From Shewanella chilikensis (GTDB lineage Bacteria; Pseudomonadota; Gammaproteobacteria; Enterobacterales; Shewanellaceae), in NCBI RefSeq assembly GCF_002836945.1, contig NZ_NIJM01000014.1, positions 1 through 64,000 on the forward strand: a stretch of DNA of 64,000 bases, in the 5' to 3' direction. Numbering within the stretch: the first letter of the stretch is position 1; every line of letters begins with the position of its first letter. Position numbers and translations under genes: made by a program. Under the pieces are notes generated by a model. It was not told where the DNA came from and made no database searches. It was given only the letters and a program-made list of their open reading frames with translations. This document shows positions 8,971 through 19,600 of this stretch, one piece after another.

Positions 8971-9873
8971 GTGTCCAGGAGCCAGATAACCCAGGTACTG
9001 CAGCAGCTCGAGCAAGTTTTGATAGGCAAGCCCAGGGTAATACGGCTGGCACTGGCCTGCATTCTGGCTCGCGGTCACCTGCTGATTGAAGATCTGCCGG
9101 GCATGGGCAAAACCAGTTTATCCCACGCGCTGGCGCAAACCTTAGGCCTGAGTTATCAGCGGGTACAGTTTACCAGCGACATGCTGCCGGCAGATATTCT
9201 CGGGGTTTCCATCTTTGATAAGCAGCAATCTGAGTTTGTATTCCACCCTGGCCCCATCTTCAAACAGATGGTGCTGGCCGACGAAATCAACCGCGCCAGC
9301 CCCAAAACCCAGAGCGCCTTGCTCGAGGCGATGGCAGAGCGGCAGATCACTGTCGACGGTGTGACCCACAGGCTGCCGCATCCTTTTTTTGTGGTCGCCA
9401 CCCAAAACCCCACAGACCAATCAGGCACCTTTCCACTGCCGGAATCCCAGCTGGACCGCTTTATGATGCGCCTCTCCATTGGTTATCCCAACCAGGACGC
9501 CGAGTTGGCCATGCTCAAAGGACAGGAGCGCAACCAGCCCCTGCCCCAGTGTCTGAGTGCGCTCGAGCTGGATCAACTGCAGCAGGAGTGCGAACAGGTG
9601 GCCGCTTCCGACGCCCTGCTTAACTATATTCTGGCGCTGGTGGAGGCTTCCCGCAACCAAAACGAAGGCTATGGCCTTTCCCCCAGAGCCACCAAGGCGC
9701 TGCTGGCGGCTGCCAAGGCCTGGGCCTATATCCAGGGGCGTCAATATCTGGTGCCCGAAGATGTGCAAGCTGTGTTTGGCGCCGTTGCCGAGCACCGCCT
9801 GCGGCATTCGAGCCAACTTCAGGGCGAGCAGTTATCGGCCAAGTTACTCGGCACCATTAATCCCATTCGGTAA
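8971..9873 (+). CDS. MoxR-family AAA+ ATPase
   Basis: A 300-residue MoxR-type ATPase, a chaperone-like AAA+ protein thought to help mature or insert metal or cofactor proteins. The Walker A motif is GMGKTS (residues 44-49), Walker B is VLADEINRAS, and the arginine-finger region (PESQLDRFMMRLSIGYP) is present. The GTG start at 8971 has AAGGA about eight bases upstream. The next genes, a DUF58 protein and a transglutaminase-like membrane protein, make the well-known MoxR-DUF58-transglutaminase arrangement. Its exact role is undefined in most bacteria. Confidence 0.92.
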   Translation: MSRSQITQVLQQLEQVLIGKPRVIRLALACILARGHLLIEDLPGMGKTSLSHALAQTLGLSYQRVQFTSDMLPADILGVSIFDKQQSEFVFHPGPIFKQMVLADEINRASPKTQSALLEAMAERQITVDGVTHRLPHPFFVVATQNPTDQSGTFPLPESQLDRFMMRLSIGYPNQDAELAMLKGQERNQPLPQCLSALELDQLQQECEQVAASDALLNYILALVEASRNQNEGYGLSPRATKALLAAAKAWAYIQGRQYLVPEDVQAVFGAVAEHRLRHSSQLQGEQLSAKLLGTINPIR

Positions 9874-9880
9874 CAACGAG

Positions 9881-10861
9881 ATGGCCTCTGTGACCTCCCT
9901 CTTCTCTGCGCGGCTCAACCGCTGGTTGTCACGGCGTATTCCCGCCGCCAAAGAGCAACGTTTGAGCCACAGAAGCATCTTTATTCTTCCCAGCGGCTTT
10001 GGCGTTATCTGGCTGGCGCTGGTACTGCTGCTGTTTCTGTTCGGCACCAACTATCAAAACAACCTGGTGATCGGTCTGGCCATAGTATTGGCCAGCGTGT
10101 TTCACACCTGCATCATTCACAGTTACCGCAACCTGGCGGGATTGAGACTCAGTGCCCGTAAGCCTCCCCAAGCCTACGCCGGTGACACCCTCTCCTTCCC
10201 TGTCACCGTCAGCGCCGACAGAAGCCTGTTTCGGCTCGGTTTCAGCTACCCAGGAGAGCGGCAAGTCTTTATCTCCTGTGTCGATAACCAGGAGCAGACG
10301 GCTTTGGTGCCCATGCAGCCAAGGCCCAGAGGCCTTTGGCATCCAGGTAGACTCAAGGTGGAGTCCTGCTATCCTCTGGGGCTCTGCCGCGCCTGGTCTC
10401 ATCTGGATCTCGACACCAGTCAATGGGTGTTTCCAGCGCCTGTGGTCAGCACAGCTAAACTGGGCCGCTGTGAACACGTCCCCGAATCCCAAGACAGTGG
10501 CGAGTGGCTCAGCGGCGTCGATGAATACGCCGGGCTTAAGAGCTATGTTCCGGGTGAATCGCTCAAACAGGTGGCCTGGAAACAGTGGGCTCAGGGCCGA
10601 GGCATGCTCAGCAAGGAGTTTGCCGAGCCTCAGGGGGCGCCCTTGTGGCTGGAGCTTAATAGCAAGTTAACCGGCGATGAGTTGGAAAAGCGCCTGGGTG
10701 AGCTGAGTTATCAGGTCAATCAATTGGCCCATTCAGGCCAAACCTGGGGGCTTAAGTTAGCGGGCAGGATTATAGCGCCTTCTCAAGGCGAACCTCGGCG
10801 TCAGGAATGCCTCAAAGCCCTGGCGCTCTATCCGGCAAAGGCTGAAGGTACCGGCCGATGA
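9881..10861 (+). CDS. DUF58-family protein (MoxR partner)
   Basis: A 326-residue protein with two adjacent hydrophobic segments near residues 30-75 and a soluble C-terminal part with the DUF58 hallmark VDEYAGLKSYVPGES followed by WKQWAQGRGMLSKEF. DUF58 proteins have a von Willebrand-A-like fold and travel with MoxR ATPases. The open frame extends far upstream inside moxR, but ATG 9881, seven bases after the moxR stop, is the sensible start. The 3' end overlaps the next gene by four bases (ATGA). Confidence 0.88.
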   Translation: MASVTSLFSARLNRWLSRRIPAAKEQRLSHRSIFILPSGFGVIWLALVLLLFLFGTNYQNNLVIGLAIVLASVFHTCIIHSYRNLAGLRLSARKPPQAYAGDTLSFPVTVSADRSLFRLGFSYPGERQVFISCVDNQEQTALVPMQPRPRGLWHPGRLKVESCYPLGLCRAWSHLDLDTSQWVFPAPVVSTAKLGRCEHVPESQDSGEWLSGVDEYAGLKSYVPGESLKQVAWKQWAQGRGMLSKEFAEPQGAPLWLELNSKLTGDELEKRLGELSYQVNQLAHSGQTWGLKLAGRIIAPSQGEPRRQECLKALALYPAKAEGTGR

Positions 10862-12921
10862 AAGCCGCTCGCTTGCAAACCGCGCTCAAGGAGACCTCGG
10901 AGGAGATCATCGCCCGCCGCACCTTGCTTTGGCTGCTGATCACCAATCTGGCAGTGCTGGCGCCGCTTGCAAGCAAAATCACCCTGGGAACCCTGGGGAT
11001 CTGCGCCATCTGTTTTGTCTGGCGCTTGGGGATCTATCTTGGCAAGGTCGCCAGGCCCCCCAGAGTGCTGGTGACTGTGCTGGCCATTGCTGCGGCGCTG
11101 ACGTTGGCGCTGGTGAGTCGCGAACTTGGCCTGCTAAATGCCCTGGTCAACTTGTTGATCCTCGGCTATTCCCTCAAATATATCGAAATGCGCAGTCGCC
11201 GCGATGTCAAAGCCGTGGTACTGGTGGGCTACTTTCTTATCGCCCTCACCTTTATCGACCATCAACAGATGCTCGACGCCCTGCAACTCTCGCTGGTGGC
11301 TGCGCTCAACACCTGTGTGTTGGCAAGCCTCTACCACGAACAGGCCTCGTTCAATCGCCAACTGAAACTAACCCTGATGCTGCTGGCACAGAGTCTGCCG
11401 CTGGCGCTGCTGCTTTTTGTGGTGCTGCCGCGTTTCAGTCCGCTTTGGATGGTGCCGCAGATGAAAAGCAGTACCACAGGGCTGTCCGATGAGCTTAGCT
11501 TTGGTGATATCTCGCGCCTGACCAAATCCAACGAGCTGGCATTTCGCGCCAGTTTCAAGGGCCAGATACCGGCTCCCGAAGACAGGTATTGGCGCGCACT
11601 GGTATTGGAAGAATATGACGGCAAACGCTGGCAGCAGTCACGGGGAATAAAGGCGCTGCAGCAAGACAGCTTTATCATGAATAGCCGCCCCGAACCCGGC
11701 GTCCCCAAAGGGCCTTTTATCGATTACAGCATCATAGCCGAGCCGAGCGGCCAGCATTGGCTGTTCGGCTTGGATCTCGCCTACAGCATGGATCCACGCC
11801 TGGTGAATCTACCGGACTTTCGCCTCTATGCCATAAGGCCGGTAGAACAAAAGTTGCAATACCGGGTGATGAGCTATCCTGATGCCCCGCTGGATAACCG
11901 CTTGAAAGCGCCGCTGCGGCAGCTCAATCTGAGCCTCCCCGATGAAATCAACCCCCGCAGCCGCAAACTTGCCGCCGATTTTGCCCATCGTTACCCGCAA
12001 GCCGAGCAGCGCTTGACGGCCATGATGCAGTATTTCAACAGTCAGCCGTTTTTCTACACCCTGACGCCCCCGCCGGTGGGGCCGCAGCAACTGGACGACT
12101 TTTTGTTTGAAAATCGTGCCGGTTTCTGCGTTCACTACGCCTCAGCATTCACCTTCATGGCCAGAGCCACCGGCTTGCCCGCCCGCATCGTCACCGGCTA
12201 TCAGGGCGGCGAATACAACCCGCAGGCCGGTTATCTCAGCGTGTATCAATATATGGCCCACGCCTGGAGTGAGGTCTATCTCGAAGGCAAAGGTTGGGTA
12301 CGTTACGATCCCACCGCCATGATAGCGCCCGAACGAATTGAGCAGGGTTTCGACTCCCTGTTCAGCCCTGAAGAAAGCTATCTTTCCGACCGTTCTTTCG
12401 CCGGGGTTAGGGCCAGCGACTGGTACAACAGCCTGAGACTCAGACTCGCCAGCCTGGACTACTACTGGAGCGTCTGGGTGCTGGGTTTTGACAACGAGCG
12501 CCAGCAACAAGTGCTCTCCAAGCTGCTGGGAGAAGTGAGTATCGGCCGTCTGGCAGCCTTGGTCCTCGGGGTGATGACCCTTACCTTTATCGCCATTATG
12601 TTCAACACTGGCCTGCTGCGGCTTAAAAGAGGCCCGGACAGCATCAACCGTCACTATCTCAAGGTATGCCGCCAGGCAGCCAGACTGGGGCTGCCAAAGC
12701 CAGCTTCCTTGGGGCCTGTGGATTACGCCGCGGCGCTTGTTGCGCGCTGGCCGGCGCTGACAGAGGAGATAGAAAGCTGGACCTCACTCTATATTCAGCT
12801 CAAGTATCAAGGCGCTTCCAAGGAGTCGGCAATATATAAACGCCGCTTTATCCGTCAGTCCCGCACTTTGTGGTTCAAACTGCTGAAACAAGATTTGCAA
12901 CCCGATAAATCAAGCACCTAG
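10858..12921 (+). CDS. TgpA-like membrane transglutaminase-fold protein
   Basis: A 687-residue inner-membrane protein. The N-terminal third holds about six or seven transmembrane helices (DUF3488). A periplasmic transglutaminase-like domain carries the Cys-His-Asp triad: C424 in RAGFCVHYASAF, H468 in YMAHAWSEVYL and D484 in VRYDPTA. A last helix (about residues 560-582) leads to a short cytoplasmic tail. TgpA of Pseudomonas aeruginosa, essential in that organism, has the same build. It is translationally coupled to the DUF58 gene. Substrate and reaction are unknown; a protease or transglutaminase activity is inferred from the fold only. Confidence 0.9.
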   Translation: MKAARLQTALKETSEEIIARRTLLWLLITNLAVLAPLASKITLGTLGICAICFVWRLGIYLGKVARPPRVLVTVLAIAAALTLALVSRELGLLNALVNLLILGYSLKYIEMRSRRDVKAVVLVGYFLIALTFIDHQQMLDALQLSLVAALNTCVLASLYHEQASFNRQLKLTLMLLAQSLPLALLLFVVLPRFSPLWMVPQMKSSTTGLSDELSFGDISRLTKSNELAFRASFKGQIPAPEDRYWRALVLEEYDGKRWQQSRGIKALQQDSFIMNSRPEPGVPKGPFIDYSIIAEPSGQHWLFGLDLAYSMDPRLVNLPDFRLYAIRPVEQKLQYRVMSYPDAPLDNRLKAPLRQLNLSLPDEINPRSRKLAADFAHRYPQAEQRLTAMMQYFNSQPFFYTLTPPPVGPQQLDDFLFENRAGFCVHYASAFTFMARATGLPARIVTGYQGGEYNPQAGYLSVYQYMAHAWSEVYLEGKGWVRYDPTAMIAPERIEQGFDSLFSPEESYLSDRSFAGVRASDWYNSLRLRLASLDYYWSVWVLGFDNERQQQVLSKLLGEVSIGRLAALVLGVMTLTFIAIMFNTGLLRLKRGPDSINRHYLKVCRQAARLGLPKPASLGPVDYAAALVARWPALTEEIESWTSLYIQLKYQGASKESAIYKRRFIRQSRTLWFKLLKQDLQPDKSST

Positions 12922-12972
12922 AATAGAGCACCAAAGCAATAAACGGCCCAAAGCCAGGTAACCCTGCTGCCT

Positions 12973-15900
12973 ATGTTTACTCTTATCCAGTCCAACAAGA
13001 TGGAATTGCTGTCGGCCACCCTGGCAGACCGGCTTCGCGATGGCGTGCCCGGCATGTCGCCGCTTAGCTGCGAGCAAATTCTGGTGCAAAGCCCCGGCAT
13101 GTCCACCTGGCTCCGCCTTGAGCTGGCACGCCACAATGGCGTGGCGGCGGCGCAGGAGTTTCCGCTGCCGTCCAGCTTTATCTGGCAGCTCTGTTATCTG
13201 CTGCTCGATGACGTGCCCAAGGAAAACCCCTTTACCAAGGCGGCGATGACCTGGAAACTGATGGCGCTGTTGCCCTCCCTTCTGGATAGAGACAATTTTG
13301 CACCGCTCAGACATTATCTGGGCGACGATGTCGAGCTCAAACTGTTTCAACTCAGCGGCCGTATCGCCGATATTTTCGATCAATATCTGGTATACCGTCC
13401 GGAATGGATCCTCGGCTGGGAGCAAAATGAATCCCCGCTGGAGATAGCGCCGCAGCACGCCTGGCAACCCGAGCTTTGGCGCGAGTTGGTGCGTTACAAC
13501 AATCAGGAATTGCAGCAGAGCCATTACCACAGGGCCAATCTGCACCAAGCGCTGATAGAAACGCTGACAGGCGGCAGCGATCATGCCTTGGAAGACCTGC
13601 CGCCCAGATTATTCGTGTTCGGGATCTCCTCGATGGCGCCGCAAACACTGGATGTACTCTATGCGCTCGCCAGTCGCATCGAAGTAGTGATGCTGAGCCT
13701 CAGCCCCTGTCGTCACTATTGGGGCGATATCATAGAGCCCAGGGCGCGAGCGCGAATGGCGCTGGCTTTTGAGGGCAAGAAACAGTTGCCCGAGCTCTGG
13801 GAAGACAAGCTGGAAGTGGGCAATCCCATTCTGGCCAATAACGGCCGTCTCGGCCGCGAGCTGCTGGATATGGTGCTGGAGCTGCCACCCGAGCGGCTGG
13901 AACTGGAAGAGCTGTTTCACCCAGGCAACACAGATACCCTGCTCGGCGGCATTCAAAATGACATTCTGGAGATGGAAACCTTAGGCGAGCCTCTGGGGCC
14001 GGATGTCAGCAAATACCTGAATATCGCCCGGCGCAGGCCCTTGGCCGCCACCGACGACTCCATCACACTGCGAAGCTGTCACAGCCCGCTGCGTGAAGTG
14101 GAAACCTTGCACGATCATCTGCTGCATCGCCTGCGCAGCGACCCTTCGCTGGCCGCCAAAGACATCATGGTGATGCTGCCCGATGTGGCCGCCTACGCCC
14201 CCTATATTGATGCGGTGTTTTCCGCCAAGAGCGGCGATCATTTCATCCCCTATGCCATAGCCGATCGCGGCGCGGCCCAGGAATCCCCCTTAATTGCCGG
14301 TTTTCTCAACCTGCTGGCGCTGGACAAGAGCCGCTTTGGCCTGACAGACATCATCAGTATTCTCGAAGTACCTGCTGTGCTGGCCCGCTTTGGCATAGCC
14401 CAGGAGGAGCTGGAGCAGCTCAAGGGCTGGCTCAAGGCCGCCGGTATTCGCTGGGGCCGCGACAGTCACAACCGCGAAGAGCTGGGCTTGCCCGGGTTTG
14501 ACAAACACTCCTGGGCCTTTGGGATCCGCCGCATGCTGCTGGGCTATGCCCTGGGTGATGATGCCGAGCTGTATCAGGGCGATCTGCCGCTGGCCGGTAT
14601 TGAAGGCCAGTCGGCGCAAGCGCTCGGCAAGCTGTTGAATTTTATTGAAGCGCTCGATGACTTCAGGGAAGAGCTCAAGCAGCAAACCCCTCCGGATGAG
14701 CGGGTGGCGCAGCTTAACGCCCTGCTCGATGCCTTTTATCTGGCCCAGGAAGACGATGCCAGGGAAGAGATCAACGACATTCGCCAGGCCATAGACAGAT
14801 TCGCCGAAGAGCTGCGACTGTCGGGCTTTAGCGGGGTATTGCCGCTGACAGTGGTTTGGCAATGGTTCAACTCTACCTTGAGTGAGTCCAGGGTCGGTCA
14901 GCGTTATCTCGCCGGCAGCGTCAACTTCTGTACCCTGATGCCGATGCGCTCCATTCCCTTCCGCCAGGTGTGTTTGCTGGGAATGAACGATGGCGTCTAC
15001 CCCAGGGTGCAACATCCTGTGGGGTTCGATCTCACCGCCCATGAAAAGCCAAGACGCGGCGACCGCTCAAGACGCCTGGATGACAGATACCTGTTTCTCG
15101 AAGCCTTGCTGTCGGCCCGGGATCAGCTCTATATCAGTTACATAGGCCATAGCGAGCGCGATAACAGTGAACGTATTCCCTCCATGCTGGTATCGGAATT
15201 GCTGGAATACATTCAGCTGTGTTACCGCCCGGACGAGGCGCAATTTACGCCGTCATCAGTGCCCACAGATGCCGATGAGATTGCCGCCCTTGGCGATCTG
15301 GCGGCCGATGCGCTGATGCAGCGCCTCATCATTCAGCAACCGCTGCAGCCCTTCGACGCCCGGCTCTACAGTGACAGCGAGCTGCCCGGCAGTTTTGCAA
15401 CCCAGTGGTGCCCCCGGGAGATGTTTGCCGCCCAAAGTCCTGCGCCCTTTATTGAACATGAGCTGGGCGAGGAAACCGGCCTCAAGGAGCCGGAGCTGGA
15501 ACTCTCGGCGCTGATCCGCTTTTTCCGCAACCCGGCGCAGTATTTCTGCCAGCGGGTGCTGCAGCTGGACTTGAGGCTGGATATCGACAGTCAGGACAAT
15601 GATGAGCCCTTTGAGCTCAACGCCCTGCAACGCTATCAGCTGCAGCTGCTGATGATGCAGGATGCGCTGGAAGACGAGCGCGGAGAGCTGGATGAAACCC
15701 TGCTCGACAAGCTCAAGGCCGAAGGTCTGCTGCCGATGGCGCCGTTTGACGATCTGCTGCTGGATCAATACCGCCGCGATATCGCCCCGGCGGTAGAGCG
15801 CACCCGTTTTCTTCGCGCCGAATTGCCCAAGCCGGATGCCGTTGAAATAGCGCTCAAGCTCGAGGTCAATGGCCGCGAGTTGCTGCTCAGTGGCCGCATC

Positions 15901-16602
15901 GAAGACTGCTACCCCAAGGGGCTGGTCAACTTAAGGCCGGGTACCACCAAGCCCAAGGATCTGTTGAGCCTCTATATTCGCCATCTATGCCTCAATGCCA
16001 GCGGCATTCACAGGCACAGCTATCTGCTGGATGCCGGTCACTTCCACGCCATGGCGCCGCTCAAGGCCGAGTCCGCCAAGGCCCTGCTGGGTCAGTTGGC
16101 CGCCTTGTTTGAGCTGGGGCAACATAGGCCGCTGCCTTTTATGGCGCAAACCTCCATGGCGTACTTCAGCGCCGAGGTAGAAGATGGCTTGCCCATTGAC
16201 ACTGAACATCAGCTGCGGCTTGCTGAGGCCGAGAGCGCCTGGTTGGATGATGCCGGGTTCGGTGACGGCCAGGATCCCCATAACGCCCGCCTGTTCCGCT
16301 TTCCGGAAGACTTCGGTTTAACCCTTGATGACAGTACCTATGCTGCCACGGCGGCGGATTTTGGGCTCAAAGCTGGCGAACCTAAGCTGAATGAAAATGA
16401 GCTGAGTGAAAATGAGTTGAGTGAAGATGAGTTTACCCTGAGCGACATGAGTGCGGGGTTGCCAGGCGGTTGGCAACTCAGACTCAAGCGAAGCCTGAGT
16501 TTCCCGGGGTTGGCCCAGGGGATTTTGGCGCCGCTTATCAGCCTTTACCACAAAGACAAACTGGCCGCCCTGGCCGATTTTACCCAGATGGGACAGGAAT
16601 AA
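12973..16602 (+). CDS. recC: RecC, exonuclease V gamma subunit
   Basis: A 1209-residue subunit of RecBCD, which processes double-strand breaks; RecC recognises Chi and splits the two strands. The N-terminus (FTLIQSNKMELL), QSPGMSTWLRLELARHNG, the FGISSMAPQTLDVL stretch and MPMRSIPFRQVCLLGMNDG are characteristic. It is longer than E. coli RecC (1122). Part of the excess is an acidic repeat near residues 1141-1154 made of ENELS units. Order recC-recB-recD with one-base and overlapping junctions marks one operon. Confidence 0.96.
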   Translation: MFTLIQSNKMELLSATLADRLRDGVPGMSPLSCEQILVQSPGMSTWLRLELARHNGVAAAQEFPLPSSFIWQLCYLLLDDVPKENPFTKAAMTWKLMALLPSLLDRDNFAPLRHYLGDDVELKLFQLSGRIADIFDQYLVYRPEWILGWEQNESPLEIAPQHAWQPELWRELVRYNNQELQQSHYHRANLHQALIETLTGGSDHALEDLPPRLFVFGISSMAPQTLDVLYALASRIEVVMLSLSPCRHYWGDIIEPRARARMALAFEGKKQLPELWEDKLEVGNPILANNGRLGRELLDMVLELPPERLELEELFHPGNTDTLLGGIQNDILEMETLGEPLGPDVSKYLNIARRRPLAATDDSITLRSCHSPLREVETLHDHLLHRLRSDPSLAAKDIMVMLPDVAAYAPYIDAVFSAKSGDHFIPYAIADRGAAQESPLIAGFLNLLALDKSRFGLTDIISILEVPAVLARFGIAQEELEQLKGWLKAAGIRWGRDSHNREELGLPGFDKHSWAFGIRRMLLGYALGDDAELYQGDLPLAGIEGQSAQALGKLLNFIEALDDFREELKQQTPPDERVAQLNALLDAFYLAQEDDAREEINDIRQAIDRFAEELRLSGFSGVLPLTVVWQWFNSTLSESRVGQRYLAGSVNFCTLMPMRSIPFRQVCLLGMNDGVYPRVQHPVGFDLTAHEKPRRGDRSRRLDDRYLFLEALLSARDQLYISYIGHSERDNSERIPSMLVSELLEYIQLCYRPDEAQFTPSSVPTDADEIAALGDLAADALMQRLIIQQPLQPFDARLYSDSELPGSFATQWCPREMFAAQSPAPFIEHELGEETGLKEPELELSALIRFFRNPAQYFCQRVLQLDLRLDIDSQDNDEPFELNALQRYQLQLLMMQDALEDERGELDETLLDKLKAEGLLPMAPFDDLLLDQYRRDIAPAVERTRFLRAELPKPDAVEIALKLEVNGRELLLSGRIEDCYPKGLVNLRPGTTKPKDLLSLYIRHLCLNASGIHRHSYLLDAGHFHAMAPLKAESAKALLGQLAALFELGQHRPLPFMAQTSMAYFSAEVEDGLPIDTEHQLRLAEAESAWLDDAGFGDGQDPHNARLFRFPEDFGLTLDDSTYAATAADFGLKAGEPKLNENELSENELSEDEFTLSDMSAGLPGGWQLRLKRSLSFPGLAQGILAPLISLYHKDKLAALADFTQMGQE
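16393..16434 (+). repeat. recC: 15-bp tandem repeat inside recC
   Basis: Two full units and a partial third of a 15-base repeat encode ENELS-ENELS-EDEF near the RecC C-terminus. It lies in what looks like a surface insertion and keeps the frame. Copy number could vary between strains by slippage. Confidence 0.75.
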
Positions 16603-16603
16603 T

Positions 16604-19600
16604 ATGCAAGCACTGGAGCCATTGAGTTTACCGCTGAGCGGCCGGCGCCTGATTGAGGCCAGTGCCGGAACCGGCAAGACCTACACCATTTCCGGCCTCT
16701 ATCTGCGCTTATTGCTGGGTGATTTTGAGCGCCCGGGCCTCGGTTGTGAGCAGATCCTGGTGGTCACCTTTACCAACGCCGCCACCGAAGAGCTGCGCGA
16801 CAGAATACGCAAAAGGATCCGCAGCTGTTATCAGCGCTTTATCGGCTTAAGCGTCAAAGACGATTTTATCGAGCAGCTTTATCAGCGCTGCCCGCCAACG
16901 CAGCGTGCAACCGCCCTCAAGCAGCTGGATCTGGCGCTCAAGAGCCTGGATGAAGCCGCCATTTTTACCATTCACGGCTTTTGCCAGCGGATCCTCTCGG
17001 ATATGGCCTTTGAGTCGGCGCTGCTGTTCGAGTCGGAATTTACCCTGGATGACAGCGAATATCTGCGCCAGAGTGTGCGCGATTTCTGGCGCCATGTCTG
17101 CTATCGGCTGCCAACAGCGCTGGCGACCGCGATAGCCGCCCATTACGCCACTCCGGATGCGCTGGGGCGCGAATTGAGACCGCTGCTCGGCGCCAGTCAA
17201 GCGAGCGCCAACCGCGACCCGGGGAAATTCGACCAATATGCCGAGCAGTTGCAGACTCAGCTCGCAAGGCTGCGACTGAGCTGGCCAAGAGAAAGGGACA
17301 CCATCGAGGCCCTGCTCCACAGCCTGCCGCTCAACGGCACCAGCTATGGCAAGCAGGCCGATGGCTACCCCAAGCTCACGGCCATGCTGGAGCAGATGGA
17401 CAACTGGGCCAAGTATCATCAGGGGCTGCCGACCCCGAAACTCCTGGACAGCCTGGCTCTCGGGTCACTGAAACTGAGAAAAGGCGGCGAAATCCCTACA
17501 GCACAACAAGCGCCGCTACTGGCGCAGATAGAAGCGCTCAGAGACAGCGTAGACTCGCTTATTCCGGCATTTCTCTATCAGGCAAGAGCCCAGATAGCCG
17601 AGCGTTTTGCCGAGCTCAAGGCCGAGCGCAACTTGCTGAGCCCGGACGATCTGCTGCTGACCCTGGCCAAGGCCATAGGCGGCCTGACCCAGACGGCGCC
17701 GGATAGCGGCCTTGCCATAGGTGAGCAGCTCAAGCAGGAGATAGGCAAACGCTTCCCGGTGGCGCTTATCGACGAATTTCAGGATACGGATCCGCTGCAG
17801 TTTGCAATTTTCTCCGGCATCTACCCGGCGCAGTTGCCACAGCAGGAAGCGGATGCCGGCGCCCAGTCCGAGCCCGAGCCTGAACCCAAGCCTGAGCCAA
17901 GTCGCACGCTGTTGATGATAGGCGATCCCAAGCAGGCGATTTACGCCTTTCGCGGCGCCGATATCTATACCTATATTGAGGCCAGGCGCAATACCGCCGA
18001 TCACTATAATCTGGACACCAACTACCGCTCGGCCTGCAACATGATTGCAGCAGTCAATCGCCTGTTTGCCAACCGCAGCGATCCTTTTATCAGCGACGCC
18101 ATCCCGTTCGAGCCGGTCAAGGCCAAGGACGCAGGCAGCAAACAGCTGCTCGCGCCCGGCAGAGACTCGGCGGCGCTGCAGCTCAGGCTGCTCAAGGAAG
18201 ATCCGGACAAGGGTCTCAACAAGACCCAGGCCCGTAAACTGCTGGCCGAAGATGCTGCTGCCGAAATCGTGCGCCTGCTCAATGCCGCCAACCGCGGCGA
18301 GTGCCGCCTCACCGGCAGTGAGCAGCCGCTGCGCGCCCGGGATATCGCCATTTTGGTGCGCGACAGAAATGAAGCCGCCGTCATGCAACAAGCGCTCAAT
18401 AATCGCCAGATCGGCGCCGTGTTCCTCAGCCGCGACTCGGTAATGGTCACTGAGGAAGCGCGGGAAATCGCCCTTATCCTCAAGGCTCTCGCCAGCCCCA
18501 GGGATGAACGGGCGATTCGCTCGGCACTGGCCTGCCGCTTGCTGGGTTTCAGCGCCAATAAGATCCATGAATTCAACCAATCTGAGACACTGCGCGCCGA
18601 GGTGCTCGATACCTTCATGTCGCTGCATGAGCTCTGGAGCCGCCGCGGCATCATGCCGGCGCTGCTCAATCTCGCTGATCACTGGCAACTGCTGGAACGG
18701 CTCGGCCGAGAGGCCAACGCCGAGCGGCGTCTTACCGATTTTCGCCATCTGGCGGAACTGCTGCAGCAAAAATCCACCGAACTCGAAGGAATGAGCGCCC
18801 TGGTCAACTGGTTTGAGCAGGAACTGCTCTCCGGCCAAAGCCGTGAAGAGCAGCAATTGAGGCTCGCCAGCGAACAAAACCTGGTGCAGATAGTCACCAT
18901 CCACAAGAGTAAGGGGCTGGAATATCCTGTGTGCTTCATCCCCTTTGTCAGCCTGGCCCGCGACGGCAGTCGCCGCCCCTCGCCCATGCTGTACCACAAA
19001 GACAATCAATTAGTCTGGGATCTGGACGCCAGTGACGAAGGCTGGGAAGCCTGTAAACGCGAGACGCTGGCCGAAGATCTGCGCCTCTTGTATGTGGCGC
19101 TGACCCGGCCCGTATATCGCTGTTATCTGGGGCTGGCCAATCACTGCCGCATGAACAAGACGGGCATCAACAGCTTTTTGAAAGATACCGCCATAGGCTA
19201 TCTGCTCGGCATTGAAGACAAGGACTGTGACGGCGACAGGTTGCAAAGCGCCGCCGCCTCCCTTGTTTGCGAGGCCATCTCCTTGACCGGGATAGGCGAT
19301 GCAGATCCAAGTCACCTTCAAGGCACTGAAAACCACTCTCCAAGCCCACTTTGTGCCCAGGTGCCGGCGGCGCGTCAAGGCGCGCCCTGGCGGGTCGGCA
19401 GCTATTCCGGCCTGGTCAAACATCTGCCCCACGAGCGGGTGTTGCCGGGCGCCGGTGATGAGGAGTTTGAAATCGAGCCGGCCTCTGTCTATGAGCCGCA
19501 GGATGTCTTGCAGGCCAACCGCTTCAGCTTCGAGCGCGGCGCCAATGCCGGTTCTTTTATGCACCTGGTGCTGGAGAAAATCGACTTTACCCAGGCCGAG

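Noticed and set aside
17516-19009. Long minus-strand open frame (about 497 codons) inside recB
   Set aside because: It is a shadow of the recB coding frame in GC-rich sequence; recB motifs are intact through this region.
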